From: JANNSW01 sp031431235
GTDB lineage: Bacteria > Pseudomonadota > Alphaproteobacteria > Rhizobiales > Hyphomicrobiaceae
DNA: 14,125 nt
Direction: 5' to 3'
NCBI GenBank assembly: GCA_031431235.1
Contig: JANPDA010000463.1
Span: forward strand, 1 to 14,125
Shown here: one piece after another, positions 8,300-14,125 of the stretch
How positions within the stretch are numbered: the first letter of the stretch is position 1
Layout: every line of letters begins with the position of its first letter
Notes under the pieces: model-generated
The model's input: only the letters and a program-made list of their open reading frames with translations
Databases searched by the model: none
Told to the model about the DNA's origin: nothing
Translations under genes and position numbers: made by a program

Positions 8300-8305
8300 A
8301 AAGGA
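8300..8305 (+). promoter_or_regulatory. Ribosome binding site that decides the start of the giant protein
   Basis: AAAGGA lies six bases before the ATG at 8312. The in-frame ATG at 8288 has no purine-rich site before it and sits in the 3' arm of the 8277-8295 hairpin. This favours 8312 as the start. Confidence 0.65.
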
Positions 8306-8311
8306 TCCGGC

Positions 8312-11300
8312 ATGTCCTTCGCCAGCAGCATCCTCGGCCTTTTCTCCTTCGTGATGCACGGCACTGGCTCGTCCCAGGCGCAGGCTGACGCCGCCGAGAG
8401 CCGGATGGTGACGGCAGCTTCCAGCACGATCGTGCGCGGGGCCGACGGAGAGCTGGCCATCACGCTCGCCGACGGCAGCATCGTGCGCATCCAGGGCTCG
8501 CGGGCAATCGCCGAGGCGCTGGCCGGCGAAGGCGATCTCGCAGCAGGTCTGGCCGCCGCGCCCGCACTGCTCGACCGGTTGATCGCACTGCTCGGGGTGG
8601 CGGATGATGCGGGCCCGGCGGTCGAGGCGGCGCGTCAAGTGCTGCTCGCGTTGCGCGATCCTGATGAAACACCCGACGGCGAGGCGGGTAGCCTCGAATC
8701 GACGGCTGGCGAGGGCACGCTGCTCGTACCGCTGTCGCGCGAAAGCGACAACGATCCCCGCCTCGCGCCGGGCCAGGGCGAGGTTCGCACCGCCAGCCCG
8801 TTCGAGGCTGGCTTCATCGGCGATGGCGTCGGTCACCTCCCGGGCATGCCGGGCGAAGGCCTGATCGGAGTCGACAACCTGACGATCGACAATGTGGGAG
8901 TTGTCTCACAGTTCCATACGCTTGCTGCCTTCGAGAGCGCCGTTGCCGGCGGCACTGCCGACATCGGTGATGCCCTGGACCATCTGGTGCCGCTCGGCAA
9001 CTCGGACTATCCCACCGGCGACGACGACGACCAGCATACGATCGGTAGCAACGATCATTCCCCGACCCTGGTTGCCGAGGTCGAGGACGATCTGTTCCGC
9101 ATGCTCGAGGACGGCTCCTATTCAGGCGACCTCAAGGGCAACGACGACCTGCCGCATGGCTCGAAGGGCTACTCGCTGCTGTCGCCTCCTTCGGTCGGCA
9201 CGCTGGTGCTGACCAAGGATGGCACTTTCACCTATGCCCCGCCCGCCCACTTCTCGGGCGAGGTGACCTTCACCTATCGCTACAAGGATCCGCTCACCGG
9301 CCAGATCCACAAGGGCACGGCGACGATCGAGGTCGCGGCCATCGCCGATCCCGTGACGCATTCCGGCGGCACGGTCACCGACGAGGATGTGGCGGTTCCA
9401 GCTCCGATCACCATCGACCTGATCGACCGCGACGGCTCGGAAACGCTCGAGAGCGTTGTCGTCTCCGGCGTGCCGGCGGGCGCGACCTTTGATTGGGACC
9501 ATGGCCTGGGCGGCTCCGTCACGAGCTTGGGCGGCGGAAGCTTCCGCTTCACTGGCTCGACTACCGAGATCCAGGCGCTGCTGCAGTCGCTCGAGGTCAC
9601 GCCGCCCTTGCACTCCGATGCGGACATCACCCTGCACGTCACGGCCGTCACGCGCGACTCGAACCCGCCCCAGTTCGGCGGCATTGCCCCCGGCCGCGAG
9701 CGTGCAACCACCGAGTTCGACGTCGAGGTGAAGGTGCTGGCCGTCGCCGACGTGCCCCAGGTGACGACGCCGGCTGAACCGTGGCGCACCGGCGAGGACG
9801 TGCGCGTCGCCCTGACTGGCCCTGCCAATTCCAACGGCTCGGGCCTAGGCGGCGCACTCCTCGATGCGGTCGACGGCTCGGAGACGCTCAGCTACCGGAT
9901 CACCGGGGCACCCGATGGCGCGGGCTTCGAGAACGCAGCCGGCGACCTGGTCGGAAGCTACGACGCCGGCAGCGGCGTCTGGAGTTTCTCCAAGGCCGAG
10001 CTGGACGGCGGTCTCTACTTCGTGCCGCCGCTCGACGCCGTCAGCCCACCCGGCGGCTACGCCATGGTGCTGATCTCGGTTGCGACCGAGGGTGCGCTCG
10101 ATTCCGCCGTTCCCCTGCTCGACCAGGTCACGCTGGTCGAGGCGACCAACGCGCGGCCCTTCACGATCATCGTCGATCCGATCGCCGACGTGGCCTCGAT
10201 CTCGGGCGCGACTGCGACCAACGAGGACACGCCCGTCAATTTCGGCGCCAGCATCTCGATCACCGAGACCGACACCGACGGCTCCGAGCACCTGGTCGAG
10301 GTCACGATCCGCGTTCCTGCCGGCGCCAACGTGGCGGACGATGCCAGCACCCCCGGCGCAATCGAGGGCATCGGCTACACGCCCGTCGGGTCGGCCGTGG
10401 TCAGCTTCGATCCCGGCACCCGCACCTACACCGTGACCAGCACCAATCCCGATCTCGCGGCGGCGGAAGCCGAGATCCGTGCGACCATTGCGAGCTTCGC
10501 GGTCGCTCCGAGCCTGCATGGCGATGCCGACATCGATTTCACCATCACCGCCACCATGCGCGACGGCACCCACGAGACGACCACGCCGGAGTCGACCCAC
10601 GCCGTCGCTGTCCATGCCGTTGCCGATCCGCTGACCGGCCATGGCGGCACGGTCACCGACGAGGATACGCTCGTCGCCGTGCCGATTACGGTCGCGCTGA
10701 CCGATATCGATGGCTCGGAGACGCTGACCACTGTGCGGGTCGACGGCGTGCCCACGGGTGCGACACTCGGCTGGGATGCCGGCCTTGCCGGCACGGTCGA
10801 AGACCTGGGCGGTGGCAGCTTCCGCTTCACTGGCGCGACCGCGCAAATCCAAGCGCTGCTGCAATCGCTGACGATCGCGCCGCCGCACGATTCCGATGCC
10901 GACATCACGCTGCATGTGACGGCCCAGACCAAGGAGACCAACCCGACCGAGGCTGGCGACGTGCTTGCAGGCTCCGCGACCGCCAACCTCGAGTTCGACG
11001 TCGAGGTCAAGGTCAAGGCCGTCGCCGATACGCCCGACGTGACGACCCCCGACACGCCCTATCATGCGGTCGAGGACACGCGCGTTGCACTGACCGGCCT
11101 CGGCGGCGCACTCAACGACACGGATGGCTCGGAGACGCTGTCCTATCGCATCACCGGGGCACCGGATGGTGCCGCCTTCGAGAACACAGCCGGCGACCCG
11201 GTCGGCAGCTACGATGGCGGCAGCGGCGTCTGGTCGTTCACCAAGGGCGAGCTGGAAGGCGGCCTCTTTTTCGTACCCCCGCTCGACGCGGTCAGCCCGC

Positions 11301-14125
11301 CCGGCGGCTATGCCATGGTGCTGATCTCGGTTGCGACCGAGGGCGCGCTCGATTCCGCCGATCCCCTGCTCGACCAGATCACGCTGGTCGAGGCGACCAA
11401 CACCAAGCCCTTCACCATCATCGTCGATCCGATCGCCGACGTGGCTTCGATCTCGGGCGCGACCGCGACCAACGAGGACACGGCCGTCAATTTCGGCGGC
11501 AACATCTCGATCATCGAGACCGATACCGACGGCTCCGAGCATCTGATCGAGGTCACGATCCGCGTTCCTGCCGGCGCCAACGTGACCGATGACGCCGGAA
11601 CGCCGGGGGTGATCGAGGGCATCTCCTACACCGCCAGTGGCTCTGCCGTCGTCAGCTACGATGCCGGCACCCGCAGCTACACGGTGACCAGCACCAATCC
11701 CGACCTCGCGGCGGCGGAAGCCGAGATCCGTGCGACCATTGCGAGCTTCGCGGTTTCGCCGGGCCTGCACGGCGATGCCGACATCAAGCTCGGCATCACC
11801 GCGACCATGCGCGACGGGGGGCACGAGACGACGACGCCGGAGTCGACCCACACGGTCGCCATCCACGCGGTGGCCGATGCCATCACCGGTCATGGCGGCT
11901 CCGTGACCGACGAGGACAGGATGGTGGCCGTGCCGATCACCGTCGCGCTGACCGACACCGACGGTTCCGAGAGCCTCACCTCGGTGCTGGTCGAGGGCGT
12001 GCCGGCAGGCGCCACGCTCGGCTGGAGCAACACGCTTCCCGGCACCGTCGAGGACCTGGGCGGGGGCAGCTTCCGCTTCACTGGCGCGACGGCCGAGATC
12101 CTGGCCTTGCTGCAATCGCTGACGATCGCGCCGCCGCACGATTCCGATGCCGACATCATGCTGCACGTGACTGCCGCAAGCGGGGAGACCAATCCGACCG
12201 AGCCCGGCGACGTGCTCGCGGGCAGCGGCACCGCGAGCCTGCAGTTCGACGTCGAGGTCAAGGTCGAGGCGGTCGCGGACGTTCCCGGCGTGACGACGCC
12301 CGATCTGCCCTACCACACCAGCGAGGACACGCGCGTCGCGCTGACCGGTCTCGGCGGCGCTCTGGCCGACATGGACGGCTCGGAGACGCTGTCCTATCGC
12401 ATCACCGGGGCCCCGGCAGGCGCCTCGTTCGAGACTGCGGCCGGTGCGCCGGTCGGCAGCTACGATGCCGGCACCGGCACCTGGAGTTTCACCAGGGCCG
12501 AGCTCGAGGCCGGCCTCTGGTTCGAGCCACCGGCCGACTATGCGACCCCCGCCAGCAGCCTCGTCATGAACCTGATCTCGGTCTCGACCGAGGGCGCACT
12601 CGATTCAGCCGATCCGGCGCTCGATCAGGTGACGCTGAAAGAGGCAACCAACACGAAGCCGTTCTCGATCGTCATCGACCCGGTCTTCGATCCGCCGACG
12701 GTCGGGGGATCGAGCACGACCAACGAGGATACGCCCGTCAATCTCGGCGCCAACATCGCGATCGGCGAGACCGACACCGATGGCTCCGAGCATGTGGCGA
12801 AGATCACGATCCGCGTGCCCGCAGGCGCCAACGTGGCCGATGATTCGGGCACGGCGAACGCGATCGAAGGCATCTCCTACACGCCGGGCGGCTCGGCCGT
12901 CGTCACGTTCGATCCGGGTAGCCGCACCTACACCGTCACCAGCACCAATCCCGACCTCGGTGCGGCCGAAACCGAGATCCGCGCAACCGTCGCCAGCTTC
13001 ACGCTCACGCCCGGCCGCGACAGCGATGCGGATTTCAATCTCGGCATCCGCGTCACCATGAACGACGGCGGTGTCGAGGCGACGACGCCCGAAACACCCC
13101 ACATCATCACCGTCAATCCGATCGCCGATATGCCGACGATCGGCGGCACGACAGCAACGAATGAGGACACGCCTGTCAATTTCGGCGGCAACATCGCCAT
13201 CGCCGAGACCGACATCGACGGATCAGAACATCTGATCGAGGTGACCATCCGCGTGCCTGTCGGCGCCGGCGTCATCGACAACGCTGGAACTCCCGGCGTG
13301 ATCGAAGGCATCACCTATACGGCCGCAGGCTCCGCCCACGTCCTCTACAACTCCGGTACGCGCACCTACACCGTCACCAGCACCAATCCCGATCTCAACG
13401 CGGCCGAGGCCGAGATCCGGGCGACGCTTGCCTCGTTCACGCTCAGTCCGAGCCTGCACGGCGACGCCGATATCGATCTCGCCATCACCGCCACCATGCG
13501 CGATGGCACCAACGAGATCACCACGCCCGAGATCATCCACACGCTCGCGATCCATGCCGTCGCCGACGCGCCGACCGGCCATGGCGGCACTGTGACGGAT
13601 GAGGATACGCTCGTCGCCGTTCCGATCACGGTCGATCTCACCGATACCGACGGCTCGGAGGCGCTGTCCTTCGTGCGGGTCGACGGCGTGCCCACGGGCG
13701 CGACGCTCGGCTGGGATGCCGGCCTTGCCGGCACGGTCGAGAACCTGGGCGGCGGTAGTTTCCGCTTCACCGGCTCAACCGCCGAGATCCAGGCGCTGCT
13801 GCAGTCGCTGACGATCGATCCACCCACCAACTCGGACGCCGACATCACGCTGCATGTGAGGGCTGAGACGAGGGAGACAAACCCGACCGAGACCGGCGAC
13901 GTTCTCGCCGGCTCCGCGACGGCAACGCTCGCGTTCGATGTCGCGGAGAAGGTCATGGCGGTCGCCGATACGCCCGACTTGAAGACACCAGGTTCGCCCT
14001 ACCTCAAGATCGAGGACACCCGCGTCGAGGTGAAAGGCCTCGGTGTCGCGCTCAATGATACCGACGGCTCCGAAACGCTCGGCTATCGCATCACCGGCGC
14101 GCCAACCGGCGCATCGTTCGAGAAT
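8312..14125 (+). CDS. Giant tandem-repeat adhesin-like type I secretion substrate (5' part, runs off the window)
   Basis: Open for 1938 codons with no stop before the window end. Residues 1-249 are a unique N-terminal region: a weakly hydrophobic start (SILGLFSFVM), a patch rich in Ala/Leu helices, and an acidic linker with GDDDDQ. Residues about 250-349 form a tandem-95/cadherin-like domain (LTKDGTFTYAPPAHFSGEVTFTYRY). From 350 on there are twelve modules in the order A1 B1 C1 A2 B2 C2 A3 B3 C3 C4 A4 B4. Starts are at residues 350, 495, 637, 777, 921, 1054, 1194, 1338, 1471, 1617, 1757 and 1901 (B4 cut). Each begins near [ED]D[TVR] and carries an xxDGSE motif, expected to bind calcium between beta-sandwich domains. 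Module length resembles the ~143-residue T1SS-143 repeats known from giant secreted proteins. It follows its likely exporter genes, so secretion and cell-surface attachment or biofilm function are inferred. The RTX nonapeptides and C-terminal signal should lie beyond the window. No TAAG/PAAG-type LapG cleavage motif was recognised. Confidence 0.93.
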   Translation, partial: MSFASSILGLFSFVMHGTGSSQAQADAAESRMVTAASSTIVRGADGELAITLADGSIVRIQGSRAIAEALAGEGDLAAGLAAAPALLDRLIALLGVADDAGPAVEAARQVLLALRDPDETPDGEAGSLESTAGEGTLLVPLSRESDNDPRLAPGQGEVRTASPFEAGFIGDGVGHLPGMPGEGLIGVDNLTIDNVGVVSQFHTLAAFESAVAGGTADIGDALDHLVPLGNSDYPTGDDDDQHTIGSNDHSPTLVAEVEDDLFRMLEDGSYSGDLKGNDDLPHGSKGYSLLSPPSVGTLVLTKDGTFTYAPPAHFSGEVTFTYRYKDPLTGQIHKGTATIEVAAIADPVTHSGGTVTDEDVAVPAPITIDLIDRDGSETLESVVVSGVPAGATFDWDHGLGGSVTSLGGGSFRFTGSTTEIQALLQSLEVTPPLHSDADITLHVTAVTRDSNPPQFGGIAPGRERATTEFDVEVKVLAVADVPQVTTPAEPWRTGEDVRVALTGPANSNGSGLGGALLDAVDGSETLSYRITGAPDGAGFENAAGDLVGSYDAGSGVWSFSKAELDGGLYFVPPLDAVSPPGGYAMVLISVATEGALDSAVPLLDQVTLVEATNARPFTIIVDPIADVASISGATATNEDTPVNFGASISITETDTDGSEHLVEVTIRVPAGANVADDASTPGAIEGIGYTPVGSAVVSFDPGTRTYTVTSTNPDLAAAEAEIRATIASFAVAPSLHGDADIDFTITATMRDGTHETTTPESTHAVAVHAVADPLTGHGGTVTDEDTLVAVPITVALTDIDGSETLTTVRVDGVPTGATLGWDAGLAGTVEDLGGGSFRFTGATAQIQALLQSLTIAPPHDSDADITLHVTAQTKETNPTEAGDVLAGSATANLEFDVEVKVKAVADTPDVTTPDTPYHAVEDTRVALTGLGGALNDTDGSETLSYRITGAPDGAAFENTAGDPVGSYDGGSGVWSFTKGELEGGLFFVPPLDAVSPPGGYAMVLISVATEGALDSADPLLDQITLVEATNTKPFTIIVDPIADVASISGATATNEDTAVNFGGNISIIETDTDGSEHLIEVTIRVPAGANVTDDAGTPGVIEGISYTASGSAVVSYDAGTRSYTVTSTNPDLAAAEAEIRATIASFAVSPGLHGDADIKLGITATMRDGGHETTTPESTHTVAIHAVADAITGHGGSVTDEDRMVAVPITVALTDTDGSESLTSVLVEGVPAGATLGWSNTLPGTVEDLGGGSFRFTGATAEILALLQSLTIAPPHDSDADIMLHVTAASGETNPTEPGDVLAGSGTASLQFDVEVKVEAVADVPGVTTPDLPYHTSEDTRVALTGLGGALADMDGSETLSYRITGAPAGASFETAAGAPVGSYDAGTGTWSFTRAELEAGLWFEPPADYATPASSLVMNLISVSTEGALDSADPALDQVTLKEATNTKPFSIVIDPVFDPPTVGGSSTTNEDTPVNLGANIAIGETDTDGSEHVAKITIRVPAGANVADDSGTANAIEGISYTPGGSAVVTFDPGSRTYTVTSTNPDLGAAETEIRATVASFTLTPGRDSDADFNLGIRVTMNDGGVEATTPETPHIITVNPIADMPTIGGTTATNEDTPVNFGGNIAIAETDIDGSEHLIEVTIRVPVGAGVIDNAGTPGVIEGITYTAAGSAHVLYNSGTRTYTVTSTNPDLNAAEAEIRATLASFTLSPSLHGDADIDLAITATMRDGTNEITTPEIIHTLAIHAVADAPTGHGGTVTDEDTLVAVPITVDLTDTDGSEALSFVRVDGVPTGATLGWDAGLAGTVENLGGGSFRFTGSTAEIQALLQSLTIDPPTNSDADITLHVRAETRETNPTETGDVLAGSATATLAFDVAEKVMAVADTPDLKTPGSPYLKIEDTRVEVKGLGVALNDTDGSETLGYRITGAPTGASFEN
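9359..10639 (+). repeat. Super-repeat unit 1 (modules A1-B1-C1)
   Basis: First copy of the three-module unit inside the giant protein. A1 starts at 9359, B1 at 9794 and C1 at 10220. It is 1281 bp, 30 bp longer than the later copy: A1 has one extra codon and B1 has nine, around LTG-PANSNGSG-LGG. A1 is the most divergent A module (VTHSGGTVTDEDVAVPAPI). Confidence 0.9.
10640..11890 (+). repeat. Super-repeat unit 2 (modules A2-B2-C2)
   Basis: Reference copy of 1251 bp: A2 (10640, 432 bp), B2 (11072, 399 bp), C2 (11471, 420 bp). C1 to C2 and C2 to C3 starts are each exactly 1251 bp apart. A 71-base stretch of C2 (11684-11754) matches C1 (10433-10503) with one mismatch, pointing to recent duplication or gene conversion. 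Confidence 0.92.
11891..13159 (+). repeat. Super-repeat unit 3 (modules A3-B3-C3)
   Basis: Third copy: A3 at 11891, B3 at 12323, C3 at 12722. A3 and B3 keep the 432 and 399 bp lengths. C3 is 438 bp and divergent: the usual SLHGDADI-type segment becomes GRDSDADF, and its tail reads NPIADMPTIGG, leading into another C module instead of an A module. B3 is also diverged in its C-terminal third (PPADYATPASSL). Confidence 0.88.
13160..14125 (+). repeat. Super-repeat unit 4 in C4-A4-B4 order (cut by window end)
   Basis: C4 (13160, 420 bp), A4 (13580, 432 bp) and B4 (14012, first 114 bp). C4 resembles C1 and C2 (GTPGVIEGI, SLHGDADID) more than its neighbour C3. A4 shares long near-identical DNA with A2 around LGWDAGLAGTVE. 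The array evidently continues past the window. Confidence 0.88.

Larger units (their letters stand above)
8080..8311 (+). promoter_or_regulatory. AT-rich leader of the giant repeat protein gene
   Basis: 232 bases, strikingly AT-rich from about 8112 to 8276 in an otherwise GC-rich window. No gene fits here. It contains the direct repeat AATCAGTGT (8112-8120 and 8230-8238), the inverted repeat TGTCT-caatt-AGACA (8208-8222) and the palindrome ACAATTGT (8203-8210). TATAAA at 8173-8178 could be a -10-like element, but no matching -35 is convincing. No terminator is visible after the adaptor stop, so read-through from the operon is possible alongside a dedicated promoter. AT-rich islands before adhesin genes are common targets of H-NS- or MucR-like silencers; that role here is inference. 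Confidence 0.55.

Noticed and set aside
9781..11592. 603-codon + strand frame rich in Arg and His
   Set aside because: Out-of-frame shadow of the giant protein; its composition is abnormal and it ends by chance.
9845..12316. 823-codon open frame on the - strand
   Set aside because: Mirror image of the repeat modules; its apparent repeats are the shadow of the + strand coding repeats, and the real frame continues through the whole region.
9359..14125. CRISPR-like or non-coding tandem repeat
   Set aside because: The repeat units are hundreds of bases long, multiples of three, and stay in one open frame with conserved protein motifs.

Overview
The window looks like chromosomal DNA of a high-GC Gram-negative bacterium. 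A proteobacterium, possibly an alphaproteobacterium, is likely from codon use and from the type I secretion genes; this is inference, since no rRNA or other marker gene is present. All supported genes lie on the + strand and fall into three blocks.

(1) Positions 1-447 hold no intact gene. Pieces of an IS1595-family transposase can be read across three frames (about 99-330). They are separated by two single-base losses, and the C-terminal part of the protein is missing, so this is an old insertion-sequence scar.

(2) Positions 448-4115 hold a two-gene unit. The first gene encodes an 820-residue SNF2/RapA-like superfamily 2 helicase with an extra N-terminal helical region and a QLGLF peptide that resembles a beta-sliding-clamp binding motif. 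29 bases later comes a 391-residue protein of unrecognised family with a cysteine-rich C-terminal tail (three CxxC pairs). The two probably work together on DNA, but their pathway cannot be read from the sequence.

(3) After a 401-base gap with a 12-bp palindrome near its end comes a type I secretion locus. It has an ABC exporter with a degenerate C39-like N-terminal domain (4517-6760), an HlyD-type periplasmic adaptor overlapping it by ATGA (6757-8079), an AT-rich leader (8080-8311), and the first 1938 codons of a giant surface or secreted protein (8312 to the window end, still open). The exporter and adaptor would form the inner-membrane part of the channel that exports the giant protein. 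The outer-membrane TolC-like component is not in the window, and the C-terminal RTX and secretion signal should lie beyond 14125.

The most striking structure is the internal architecture of the giant protein. From residue 350 it is built from three different but related modules of about 144 (A), 133 (B) and 140 (C) residues. They are arranged as a higher-order A-B-C repeat with an exact 1251-bp (417-residue) period, broken once by an extra divergent C module. Every module carries a [ED]D[TVR] entry motif and an xxDGSE motif, as expected for a calcium-stiffened cadherin-like stalk.
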